NCBI GenBank assembly: GCA_041488095.1
Contig: JBGPOP010000006.1
Span: 1 to 64,000 of the forward strand
DNA: 64,000 nucleotides
Reading direction: 5' to 3'
Source of the DNA: DASYPQ01 sp041488095
Lineage (GTDB): Bacteria; Planctomycetota; UBA1135; GCA-002686595
Below the pieces are notes generated by a model. That model made no database searches, had not been told where the DNA came from, and worked only from the letters and a program-made list of their open reading frames with translations. Numbering within the stretch: position 1 is the first letter of the stretch; each line of letters begins with the position of its first letter. Shown one piece after another: positions 17,823-25,999 of this stretch. Both the position numbers and the translations under genes were made by a program.

Positions 17823-18910
17823 TTCTTCTCGGCCTCGGCCAGAGCAGGCAGACGGTCGCAGGGCAGCGCGACGGTTTCGAGGTCAGGCGCGAAGCTCGTG
17901 TCGCAGTACTGCTCGAACTGCATCATCTTCGGAAGGACCTTCATTTCGAAGGCCAGCTGCATGATCTCGTCGAAGCGATCCTTCGGCGGCTTCAGATCGC
18001 TGTACTTGACGCGCGTCACGTCCTTGGTGAGCACGAATTTCAAGAGCTCAGGCTTCTGGTTGTAGTACACGTTGCCCACGACCAGAGCCGCGTCCTGGCG
18101 GTGCTGCGCGCCCTTGTCGAGGTCCGAGTCGAGCCACTTGCCCGAAGCCGCGATACCGCGCACCAGCTCCTCGACGAGCGGGCGCTTCGTGTCGATCAGC
18201 TCCTGGCGGACCACGAGACCGCAGGAAATGAATCCGGGCCACAGCTCGCCGGCCTGGTAGAGCACGCGGCCGACGCCGTCGAGCTCGGCCTTCGCGGCAT
18301 TGGGCTCGCCGATGATGAAAGCGTCGATGCTCTTGTTGGCAAGCGCAGTCGGATGCTCGGGGGGCGGCAGCTCTTTCAGCGTGATGTCGTCGTCCTTCAT
18401 CCCGTTCTTCTGCATCATGCGGTGCATCAACAGATTTTGGTTCGAGAAGCGGCCCGGGATGGCGACGACCTTGCCCTTGAGGTCCTTGAACTCCTTCATC
18501 GGGCTGTCCACCGGCACGATGATCGCGGTGCCGTCGCGGTGCCCCAGATAGACGATCTTCACCGGCACGCCATCGGAGGCGAGCTTCATCGCCAGCGGCA
18601 TGTTCATGAAGGTCGCGTCGATCTTGCGCGCGATCAGCGCCTCCTTCATCGAGGGGAAGTCCATGAACTTCTGCGTCTCGAACACCGTGCCCTTGTCGCT
18701 GTGCTCGGTGATCCAGCTCGTCACGGGGCAGGTCAGGTGGCAGGTGACCGGCAGGAAGCCGACGGTGAACTTCTCGCGCGCCTCGCCCGAGGCGGGCTTC
18801 GCGGCCGCGGGCACGCCGGGGATGTACTCCTTCTTCTGGCTCAGCCAGCGGTTGACGAAGAACAGCCCGGCGATGACGACCACGGCGGCGATGAGGAGCT
18901 TCAGCTTCAT
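17819..18910 (-). CDS. ABC transporter substrate-binding protein, NrtA/SsuA-like, membrane-anchored
   Basis: A 363-residue periplasmic binding protein, first gene of the importer operon. The N-terminus (MKLKLLIAAVVVIAGLFFV) is an uncleaved-looking anchor, followed by a Pro/Ala linker to residue 50. The domain then starts TVGFLPVTCHLTCPVTSW, with two cysteines at the position of the ligand-binding loop. KIVAIPGRFS-like and FIIGEPNAAKAE stretches match the NMT1/NrtA fold. The Cys pair is not what I expect for nitrate or taurine binding proteins, so the ligand may differ. No other uptake or assimilation gene is adjacent. Confidence 0.85.
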   Translation of the reverse strand: MKLKLLIAAVVVIAGLFFVNRWLSQKKEYIPGVPAAAKPASGEAREKFTVGFLPVTCHLTCPVTSWITEHSDKGTVFETQKFMDFPSMKEALIARKIDATFMNMPLAMKLASDGVPVKIVYLGHRDGTAIIVPVDSPMKEFKDLKGKVVAIPGRFSNQNLLMHRMMQKNGMKDDDITLKELPPPEHPTALANKSIDAFIIGEPNAAKAELDGVGRVLYQAGELWPGFISCGLVVRQELIDTKRPLVEELVRGIAASGKWLDSDLDKGAQHRQDAALVVGNVYYNQKPELLKFVLTKDVTRVKYSDLKPPKDRFDEIMQLAFEMKVLPKMMQFEQYCDTSFAPDLETVALPCDRLPALAEAEKK

Positions 18911-19136
18911 GGGATGGGTTGGGATGGGTTCCGGGCAGTGGCGGTTCGGGATGAATCGGCGCGCGGTCTCCCCGGTTTCGCCGAAAGGGTCTTCGACGCT
19001 TGATTCTCCCGCACTGGACGGCCTCGTGCCACTCCGACGTCCACGCGATCGCCGCCCGAGCTCCTCATAAACACTAAGTCGGGCTCGTGAAACCTACGAC
19101 CCTCCCTCGGGGCAGCGCGCGAAGCGGGTCCCAGGT

Positions 19137-19421
19137 TCAGAATCCGACGGTCAGTCCCGGACCGAGGACGTCGACCTCGAGCGCCGTGTCATCGCTCCGG
19201 GACCGGTCGAGCTGCAGCGTCCACTTGACGTTTCGACCGCCGCGGTAGCGGTCGAGGGCGAGCAATACCACCGACGTGTCGCGCACGTCATCGACAGGCG
19301 CGAGGATTCTCGTCGGAGAATCGCGTCGACCAAGGAGATGCTGCGCAAGACCGCGTCTCGGAATTCCTGCGTGCCCGGTCCTGTTCCCTACGTGGGATCG
19401 CGCGCGCTCGGCTGCTAGCAT
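19137..19421 (-). pseudogene. Possible 3' remnant of an outer-membrane porin-like gene
   Basis: The last 50 or so codons read LALDRYRGGRNVKWTLQLD and end GPGLTVGF. The terminal Phe and alternating pattern resemble the last strands of an outer-membrane barrel. The preceding codons (ERARSHVGNRTGHAG) do not look like protein, and no complete gene can be built upstream before the divergent kinase start at 19430. I read this as a decayed gene end, perhaps of a porin once paired with the ABC importer. Family call is tentative. Confidence 0.3.
19416..19421 (+). promoter_or_regulatory. TAGCAT -10-like box before the histidine kinase
   Basis: TAGCAT lies 8 bases before ATG 19430 with no Shine-Dalgarno sequence between, one of the clearest examples of the recurring TAnnnT-to-start spacing. 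Prediction only. Confidence 0.4.
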
Positions 19422-19429
19422 GACCGCCG

Positions 19430-20764
19430 ATGGCCACCGAGCCTCGCGCCAAGCTCGCCCGACCCTTCCAGCACTCCCGGCTCATCGCCTTCTTCATCGC
19501 CGTGGCCGTCCTTGGCGTCGCGACGGGCCTCTTCCGCCTGCGACGCCTGGGCGACCCCCCACGAGCGGAGGACGTGGAGTGGGTCGTGGCCTCGACCGCC
19601 GTCCTCACGGCGCTGGTCGGATTCGTGGGCGTCTTCGTCCACCGCATGCGCATCCTGCCCGTGCGCTGGCGCGAGACCGAGAAGTACCTCAAGGTGATCC
19701 AGCGCGAGTCGGAGAAGTACCGTGCCCTCATGGAGGGCGCGGCCGACATGCTGTGGATCGTCGATCCGGAGAGCGGCCGCCTGCGCGAATGGAACGCTCG
19801 CGCGCGCGAGGAGCTCGGCCTTCCTGCGGCGACCGGAGAGACCCTCGTGATCGGCTCGATCGTCCTCGCGGAGGACCTTCCCCGCGTCCAGGGTGCTCTG
19901 CGAGACGCCGCCGCCACGCCGGGACCGGCCGCGCCGCTGGCCGGGATCCGCTTGCGCGGCAGCGGCGGGCGGACGCTCGTCGCGGACGCGCGCCTGGCTG
20001 CCATCGAGCTCGAGGACGCCCGCGTCGTCCAGGTCTCGCTGCGCGACCTGACGCGGCAGAAGGAGATGGAGAGGCAGCTCCAGATCCACGAGCGCCTTTC
20101 GTCGATCGGCCTGCTGACGGCGGGGGTCGCGCACGAGATCAACAACCCGCTGGAAGGGATCGGCAACTACCTGAAGCTCCTCGAGCGCGAGGACGCCGAC
20201 CCCGGGGCGCGCAAGCGTCATCTCGAGCAGGTCCGCCACGGCTTCTCGCGCATCCGCGAGATCGTGCGCGACCTGCTGCGCTTCGCCCGGCCGGCCAGCA
20301 GCGATGGCGAGGCGGATCTCGCGCAGGTGGTCGAGCGCGCGCACAAGCTCTCCGCCTACTCGGAGCTGCTGAAGGGCGTGGAGGTCGCCGTCGCGGGCCT
20401 CGATCGGCCGCTCCGGGTCGTCGGCGACGCCGGAAGGCTCGAGCAGGTCGTCTTCAACCTGCTGCTCAACGCCGCCACGGCGATGAAGTCGAAGGGACGG
20501 ATCGCGATCGCGGCGCGGCAGGTCCGCGACGAGCGCGGGTCATCTCACGTGGAGCTGTCCGTCGAGGACGACGGACCGGGGATCCCGCCCGCCGACCTGG
20601 ACCGGATCTTCGACCCCTTCTTCACGACGACCCATGGAACGGGCCTCGGCCTGTCGGTCTCCTACGGCATCGTGCGCGCGCACGGCGGGACCCTCACGGC
20701 CGAGAACCGCGCGGAGGGCGGCGCGCGCTTCGTCATCCGCCTGCCCTGGAGGACGTCGGCATGA
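19430..20764 (+). CDS. Sensor histidine kinase with PAS domain (NtrB-like)
   Basis: A 444-residue membrane-bound sensor. Two membrane segments (about residues 17-35 and 51-70) leave only a short periplasmic loop. A PAS domain follows (about 95-210). The HisKA motif GVAHEINNPL has the phosphorylated His at 235. The ATPase domain has an N box (NLLLNAATAMKS), G1 (DDGPGIP) and G2 (GTGLGLSVSYGIV). The signal is probably sensed in the membrane or by the cytoplasmic PAS domain. It overlaps the response-regulator gene by 4 bases (ATGA), so the two form a cognate pair. Confidence 0.92.
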   Translation: MATEPRAKLARPFQHSRLIAFFIAVAVLGVATGLFRLRRLGDPPRAEDVEWVVASTAVLTALVGFVGVFVHRMRILPVRWRETEKYLKVIQRESEKYRALMEGAADMLWIVDPESGRLREWNARAREELGLPAATGETLVIGSIVLAEDLPRVQGALRDAAATPGPAAPLAGIRLRGSGGRTLVADARLAAIELEDARVVQVSLRDLTRQKEMERQLQIHERLSSIGLLTAGVAHEINNPLEGIGNYLKLLEREDADPGARKRHLEQVRHGFSRIREIVRDLLRFARPASSDGEADLAQVVERAHKLSAYSELLKGVEVAVAGLDRPLRVVGDAGRLEQVVFNLLLNAATAMKSKGRIAIAARQVRDERGSSHVELSVEDDGPGIPPADLDRIFDPFFTTTHGTGLGLSVSYGIVRAHGGTLTAENRAEGGARFVIRLPWRTSA

Positions 20765-22137
20765 ACCCCGGACCGAGCGTCCTGATCGTCGACGACGAGG
20801 CCTTCGTGCGCGACTCGCTCTCCGAGGTCCTCGCCGCCGAGGGATGGCGCACGCACACGGCCGTCGGCGCGCGGGAGGCGGTCGAGCTCCTGTCGGGCCA
20901 GCGGGTCGACGTGATCTTCACCGACCTGCGCATGCCCGGCGGCGACGCGTTCCTCCTGCTCGAGCAGGCGCGCGCGGGAGCGGTCGAGATCCCGATCATC
21001 GTCATCACGGGCGTCGGCACCGTTTCCGAGGCAGTCCGGGCCATGAAGGCCGGCGCGTTCGACTTCCTCCAGAAGCCGGTCGACCCGGAGGAGCTGGTCC
21101 TGCTCGCGCGACGGGCGGCCGAGCACCGCCGGCTGCTCTCCGAGGTGAAGTCGCTGCGCGACACGATCCAGGGCCTGCGCGCGCCACGCGTGCTCGTCGG
21201 CAGCTCGGAGCGGATGGCGCGCGTGCGCGGCCTGATCTCCCAGGTGGCGCCGACGGACACGGCGGTCCTGATCACGGGCGAGACCGGCACGGGCAAGGAG
21301 CTCGCCGCGGAGGAGATCCACCGCCAGAGCCGTCGAGCCACTCGTCCGCTGCGGCGTGTCCATTGCGCGGCGGTCTCCGAAGGGGCGTTCGAGAACGAGC
21401 TGTTCGGTCGCGACCGCGGGGCGCTCGCCGAGGCGGAAGGCGGGACGCTCGTCCTCGACGAGATCGGCGTCCTGACGCCGGCTCTGCAGACGAAGCTCCT
21501 GCGCGTGCTCGAGACCGGCGAGTACCAGAGCCCCGGCGACCCGACCGTCCACGTCGCGGACGTGCGCCTGATCGCGATCACGAACGAGGACCTCCCGGGC
21601 CGGGTGAAGTCCGGCTCCTTCCGGGCCGACCTCTTCTACCGGCTCAACGTGTTCCCGATTCCGATGCCGCCCTTGCGCGAGCACCGCGAAGACGTTCCCG
21701 GGATCGTCGACCACTTCCTCGACTGGGCGCGGCGGCAGCTGCCGGGGGCTGCGACGAGCGCCGCGGCCCCGCGGATCGGCACCGAAGCGCTCGAGGTCCT
21801 CTCCTCCTACGGCTGGCCCGGCAACGTCCGCGAGCTGCGCAACGTGCTCGAGCGCGCGGCGATCCTCGCCGGCGAGCGCGAGCTGGACGCTGCGCTCGTC
21901 CGCGGCATCCTGGAGTCGGCGCTCTCCGCGCCGCTATCGTCCGCGCCGCGCGAGCTGCACCTGCGCAAGAACCTCGACGCCGCCGAGCGCGAGATCATCC
22001 TGCGCGCGCTGGCGCAGACGCAGGGGAAGAAGAAGGAGGCAGCGCTGCTGCTCGGGATCGATCCCAGGAACCTCGGCTACTACCTGCGCAAGCACGGCAT
22101 CGCGGACGCCAAGGCGCGGGAGGAGAGCGAAGCCTGA
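20761..22137 (+). CDS. NtrC-family response regulator with AAA+ domain lacking GAFTGA
   Basis: A 458-residue receiver-AAA+-Fis regulator. Receiver: D11-D12, phospho-acceptor D55 (IFTDLRMPG), T83 and K105. AAA+: Walker A GETGTGKE (173-180), Walker B GGTLVLDE (227-234), and an arginine-rich FRADLFYRLNVFPIPMPPLREHREDV region. The C-terminus (QGKKKEAALLLGIDPRNLGYYLR) is a Fis-type helix-turn-helix. Between ENELFG (211-216) and Walker B only about ten residues remain (RDRGALAEAE), so the GAFTGA loop that contacts sigma-54 is deleted. It probably does not activate sigma-54 promoters and may act as a sigma-70-type activator or repressor. Confidence 0.9.
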   Translation: MNPGPSVLIVDDEAFVRDSLSEVLAAEGWRTHTAVGAREAVELLSGQRVDVIFTDLRMPGGDAFLLLEQARAGAVEIPIIVITGVGTVSEAVRAMKAGAFDFLQKPVDPEELVLLARRAAEHRRLLSEVKSLRDTIQGLRAPRVLVGSSERMARVRGLISQVAPTDTAVLITGETGTGKELAAEEIHRQSRRATRPLRRVHCAAVSEGAFENELFGRDRGALAEAEGGTLVLDEIGVLTPALQTKLLRVLETGEYQSPGDPTVHVADVRLIAITNEDLPGRVKSGSFRADLFYRLNVFPIPMPPLREHREDVPGIVDHFLDWARRQLPGAATSAAAPRIGTEALEVLSSYGWPGNVRELRNVLERAAILAGERELDAALVRGILESALSAPLSSAPRELHLRKNLDAAEREIILRALAQTQGKKKEAALLLGIDPRNLGYYLRKHGIADAKAREESEA

Positions 22138-22159
22138 GTGGCGCGGGACGATCGGTCCG

Positions 22160-22894
22160 CTACCCGAGCTTCGCCTTGCGCCACCTCCAGGCCTGGACCG
22201 CGGACCATGCGCCGTCGGTGTCCTGGGGATGCGATCGCCGGCAGCTTTGCGCCTGGACCTGTCCGCCCCACATGGTGCGCATCCTCGCGCTCGTGCCTCG
22301 GCGCGCGCAGTGGTCGAGCGCGCTGTCCATGAAGACGGCCGAGAGCGGGGGAGCCTCCACCTCGATCTCGCCGCGACGCGGCGCGAAGGGGTCGACCGAC
22401 GGAGCGTGCAGGGGGTCGTGGAACGCGCGGGGCCAGACGATCAAGGGTCCCATCGCCTGGGTGCTGCCGTCGAGATAGCAGTTGAGGGAGACGCGCTCGA
22501 AACGCCTGCGCTGCGTCAGGAGAGCCGGATCCCAGTAGAAGTGATCGTGCCAGATGATGCGCGGCTGCGAGTCCAGGTTCGACCAGCGCACACCGGTCAT
22601 CTTGAAGCCCACCCGCTCCTCGATCGCGTGCTCCAGGAACGTCCGGATCGGCGGCGCCTCGAGGAACTCCCGCACGCCCGGCTCGCGGTACCAGAGAGCC
22701 AGGACCTTGCAGCCGAACCCCGAGAAGCAGTCCTCGCTCCGATCCTCGACCACGCGGTCCAGGAGGCGGTCGAACAAGTCGTGGATCCGGCGACCCTCCT
22801 CGCGCGACCAGACCTCCTCCATCACGCAGTAGCCCTGCTCCCGCATCTCGGAGAGCAGGCGGTCCCTTTCGCGTTGCGATAGCTGACGTGCCAC
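22160..22894 (-). CDS. PhyH-like Fe/2-oxoglutarate dioxygenase homologue
   Basis: A 244-residue jelly-roll protein related to phytanoyl-CoA dioxygenases. Candidate ligands are in IIWHDHFYWDP (H116, D117, H118) with a distal His at 195 (SALDHCARRG) and an Arg near 205. The first two ligands do not form a clean HxD pair, so metal binding may be altered. MGPLIVWPRAFHDPLH and PLSAVFMDSALDH are normal family strands. Start GTG 22894 lies 23 bases after the radical SAM gene on the same strand, suggesting that the two enzymes act in one pathway. Substrate unknown. Confidence 0.65.
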   Translation of the reverse strand: MARQLSQRERDRLLSEMREQGYCVMEEVWSREEGRRIHDLFDRLLDRVVEDRSEDCFSGFGCKVLALWYREPGVREFLEAPPIRTFLEHAIEERVGFKMTGVRWSNLDSQPRIIWHDHFYWDPALLTQRRRFERVSLNCYLDGSTQAMGPLIVWPRAFHDPLHAPSVDPFAPRRGEIEVEAPPLSAVFMDSALDHCARRGTSARMRTMWGGQVQAQSCRRSHPQDTDGAWSAVQAWRWRKAKLG

Positions 22895-22917
22895 GGAGGG
22901 AGTCGCTCCTCGAGCGG

Positions 22918-24480
22918 CTAGCGCCGCCCTCCTCCGGCCGCGGGCGCGCGCCGGCCGAGACCCTGCCACAGGTCGAAGGCCTTGGCCTCGAGCGAGGCGA
23001 AGCGGAGGTTCCCGCTGCGCAAGCGCCCGATGGCGCGACGCTCCCACCAGCCGATTCTGCCACGCGCCAGGCCGTGGGACAGCGTGGCGAGGTGCTGGAA
23101 GAGCTTCCGCCTGCGCCAGACGAGGGCCGGGATGCGGCCGGGCCAGGTCGCCTCGAGGTGATACTGGTTGAAGCTGCCCCACTGCTCCAGGGTCTTCGGC
23201 GGGACGAAGCCCAGCTCGAGAGCACGGCGATACATCGGCGTCCCGGGGATCGGGTGGAAGGGCCAGACCGCCGGGTGGGAGAGCGGGCACGCCGCACGGA
23301 TGCGCCGCGCCTGGTCGAGGGTCGCGAGCATCGAATCGACGCCCTCGTCCGGGTAGCCGATGATGTAGGTCAACCAGGTCGTCACCCCCCGGCGGTCGAG
23401 CTCGACCGCCGCGTCGAGGTTGTCGTCCCCCGAGGTGTGCTTCCCGATCTGGCGCATCATCTCGTCGCTGCCGGCCTCGGCGCCGATCTGGGCCACGTAC
23501 AGGCCCGACTCGGCCAGCAGGTCCAGGGTGGCGGGCTTGGATCGCAGGACCGAGAAGGACTGCATCATCGGGAAGTACTGGAATCGCAGGCCTCGCGCGA
23601 GCTTGCCCTCGGCGAACTCGCGCATGCGCTTCTCGCTGACGCCCCAGTTCGCATCGTGGAAGCGGAGGACGTCGAAGCGCCACCGGCCGCACAGCTCCTC
23701 GATGTCGTCGAGCATCCGCTCGGCCGGCATCGCCTTCCAGCGCATCCCGGTGACCTCGGGCGAGCAGCAGAACGCGCACGGCTCCGGGCATCCGAAGCTG
23801 CCGAAGTAGGCGATGCCCACGAAGGGCTCGGGCTCCGGGATCGAGGGCGGGCGCGGCAGCCGCTCGACCGGGCGCCGTGCGCGGTCGCGGATCTGCTGCT
23901 CCCGATAGATGTCGAAGTCGATCAGGTGCCAGGGACAGTTCAGCAGCCGATCCCATCCGACGACCTCGCGGTGCGGCGTGTACGTGATGCGGCCGTCGCG
24001 CCGGAGCGCGAGGCCCGGGATCGCGTCGAGCGGCTCGCCCGCGTCGACGGCCTGGACGATCTCGCGGAAGGTGATCTCGCCCTGTCCGAGAGCGACCGCA
24101 TCGTAGAGGCCGGTCTCGAGCTGAAGCTCGGGTACGACCGAGGCGAACCAGCCTCCGATGAACATCGGGAGATGCGGAAGGCGCGCCTTGACCTTGCGCG
24201 AGCACAGGACTCCGTCCGCCACCTGGAAGCTCAGCATCCCCGTCGTTCCGTAGAGCATCGCGCCCTCGCAAGCCTCGAGGACGCGGCGGTGCGCTTCCTC
24301 CTGGGGGTAGAGGCAGCCGTCGACGAGGACGACCTCGTAGCCGTCCGCGAGCGGCCAGGCGGCGATCGTCAGCAGCGAGAGCGGGAGGACGTCCTTGGCC
24401 GAGGTCTCGCCCAGGCTCGCGTCGGCGAACTGGGGGTGGTAGAGGACGATTCTCTTCTTGCGGACGATCATCACTCCCAC
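22918..24480 (-). CDS. B12-binding-domain radical SAM protein
   Basis: A 520-residue enzyme with an N-terminal cobalamin-binding-like domain (about residues 10-150, containing LPLSLLTIAAWPLADGYEV and MFIGGWFASVVP) and a radical SAM core. The [4Fe-4S] ligands are C231, C235 and C238 (CPEPCAFC). FHDANWGVSEKRMREF and QIGAEAGSDEMMRQIGKHT follow the usual barrel pattern. Such enzymes perform radical methylations, ring rearrangements or C-C bond formation on lipids, peptides or small metabolites. It is paired with the PhyH-like oxygenase downstream. No carrier or peptide precursor gene is obvious nearby, so the substrate is open. Confidence 0.85.
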   Translation of the reverse strand: MGVMIVRKKRIVLYHPQFADASLGETSAKDVLPLSLLTIAAWPLADGYEVVLVDGCLYPQEEAHRRVLEACEGAMLYGTTGMLSFQVADGVLCSRKVKARLPHLPMFIGGWFASVVPELQLETGLYDAVALGQGEITFREIVQAVDAGEPLDAIPGLALRRDGRITYTPHREVVGWDRLLNCPWHLIDFDIYREQQIRDRARRPVERLPRPPSIPEPEPFVGIAYFGSFGCPEPCAFCCSPEVTGMRWKAMPAERMLDDIEELCGRWRFDVLRFHDANWGVSEKRMREFAEGKLARGLRFQYFPMMQSFSVLRSKPATLDLLAESGLYVAQIGAEAGSDEMMRQIGKHTSGDDNLDAAVELDRRGVTTWLTYIIGYPDEGVDSMLATLDQARRIRAACPLSHPAVWPFHPIPGTPMYRRALELGFVPPKTLEQWGSFNQYHLEATWPGRIPALVWRRRKLFQHLATLSHGLARGRIGWWERRAIGRLRSGNLRFASLEAKAFDLWQGLGRRAPAAGGGRR

Positions 24481-24597
24481 TCCAGGAACCGCTTCGGGCT
24501 AGAACCTCGCGGAAATCAGCTCTGGGCAAGGCTATCCCAGACCATCCATCCTCGCCAGTCGCCCTCGCGGGAGGGTGATCGAGGTGGAGCGCCGCGC

Positions 24598-24603
24598 TAA
24601 GCT
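24598..24603 (+). promoter_or_regulatory. TAAGCT -10-like box supporting the GTG start at 24611
   Basis: TAAGCT lies 7 bases before GTG 24611. The same spacing recurs before many genes here, and it favours this start over the upstream GTG at 24575. Confidence 0.3.
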
Positions 24604-24610
24604 CGCCCTC

Positions 24611-25906
24611 GTGAGACGCTCCCCTGGGCACCGCGAGATTGCAGCCGGAGAACCTGCGCGCCTCGGCGCGCTGCGCGAGGTGCCCTACATGGGCGTGATC
24701 TGGGTCGTCCACGAGGCCAGCAAGCTCGGCTTCACCAACGGCCACCCCGACTGGTGCAATCTCGGACAAGGACAGCCCGAGGTCGGCCCGATGGATGGCG
24801 CGCCGCCGCGGATCGATGCGGTCTCGATGCGGCCCGAGGACCACGCCTACGGGCCGCTCGGCGGCACGCACGAGCTGCGCGCGGCGGTCGCGGCGCACTA
24901 CAACCGCCTCTATCGCCGAGGCAAGCGCTCGCAGTACGGACCGGACAACGTGTGCGTCGCATCCGGCGGGAGGCTCGCGCTGACGCGCGCCTTCGCCGCG
25001 CTCGGCCCGGTGAACGTCGGCTACCAGCTCCCCGATTACACCGCCTACGAGGACATGTTCGAGCTGCACCTCGCGCGGCTGCACCCGCTGCCCGTTCGAA
25101 CGCGCGTGGAGGACGGTTTCATGCTGGCTCCCGCGCAATTCGAGCGCGAGGTCGAGGACCGCGGCCTGTCCGCCTTCGTGATCTCGAATCCTTGCAACCC
25201 GACCGGCAACGTGATCCAGGGTGAGGACCTCGCGCGCCTCGCTGCGATCGCTCGCGAGCGCGAGGTGACGCTCCTGCTCGACGAGTTCTACAGCCACTTC
25301 ATCTACACGCCCGAGGGGCGGCCGGGGGCAGGACCGGTCAGCGCCGCCGCGTGCGTCGAGGAGGTCGAGCGCGACCCGCTCGTCCTCTTCGACGGGCTGA
25401 CGAAGAGCTTCCGATATCCCGGCTGGCGCGTTGGCTGGGCGGTCGGACCCTCCGCGATGATCGAGACGATGGCCCGCACGGCGAGCTCGATCGACGGCGG
25501 CCCGTCGCGGATCGCGCAGCGCGCCGCGCTGGCCGCGCTCGAGCCCGCGCAGGCCGACCAGGAGACGCGCGCGCTGCGAGAAGTCTTCGCGCGCAAGCGC
25601 AACCTCCTCGTGGAGCGCCTGAAGAAGATGGGCCTGCGCTTCGCGCGCGAGCCCCAGGCCACGTTCTACGGCTGGGCCAGCCTGGAGGCGCTCCCCGAGC
25701 CCCTCGACGAGGCGATGTCCTTCTTCCGCCGCGCGCTCGAGCACAAGGTCATGACGGTGCCCGGCGAGTTCTTCGACGTGAACCCCGGCAAGCGCCGCCG
25801 CGGCCCGTCCCCCTACCGCCGCTGGATGCGCTTCTCCTTCGGCCCGCCGATCGAGAACCTGGCGATGGGTCTCGACCGGCTGGAGAAGATGATCGGCGAG
25901 GCCTGA
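24611..25906 (+). CDS. Pyridoxal-phosphate aminotransferase, class I/II
   Basis: A 431-residue fold-type I aminotransferase from the preferred start. The PLP-binding Lys is in FDGLTKSFRYPGWRVGW, with SNPCNPTG (cofactor pocket), LLDEFYSHFIY (the Asp that pairs with the pyridine nitrogen) and a C-terminal RMRFSFGPP-like stretch containing the carboxylate-binding Arg. It transfers an amino group between an amino acid and a 2-oxo acid; the exact pair is not predictable. GTG 24575 is a possible longer start but would add an unconserved segment and sit on top of its own Shine-Dalgarno-like GGGAGG. It is divergent from the radical SAM gene. Confidence 0.85.
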   Translation: MRRSPGHREIAAGEPARLGALREVPYMGVIWVVHEASKLGFTNGHPDWCNLGQGQPEVGPMDGAPPRIDAVSMRPEDHAYGPLGGTHELRAAVAAHYNRLYRRGKRSQYGPDNVCVASGGRLALTRAFAALGPVNVGYQLPDYTAYEDMFELHLARLHPLPVRTRVEDGFMLAPAQFEREVEDRGLSAFVISNPCNPTGNVIQGEDLARLAAIAREREVTLLLDEFYSHFIYTPEGRPGAGPVSAAACVEEVERDPLVLFDGLTKSFRYPGWRVGWAVGPSAMIETMARTASSIDGGPSRIAQRAALAALEPAQADQETRALREVFARKRNLLVERLKKMGLRFAREPQATFYGWASLEALPEPLDEAMSFFRRALEHKVMTVPGEFFDVNPGKRRRGPSPYRRWMRFSFGPPIENLAMGLDRLEKMIGEA

Positions 25907-25999
25907 CCCCCGGAAGCGTTGTCGGATCCGGGAGCCTCGGATAGCATCCCAGCGGGAGCGGCCGCCGCCGCGAGCGCTCCCAGCAACGAGGATTCCGCC

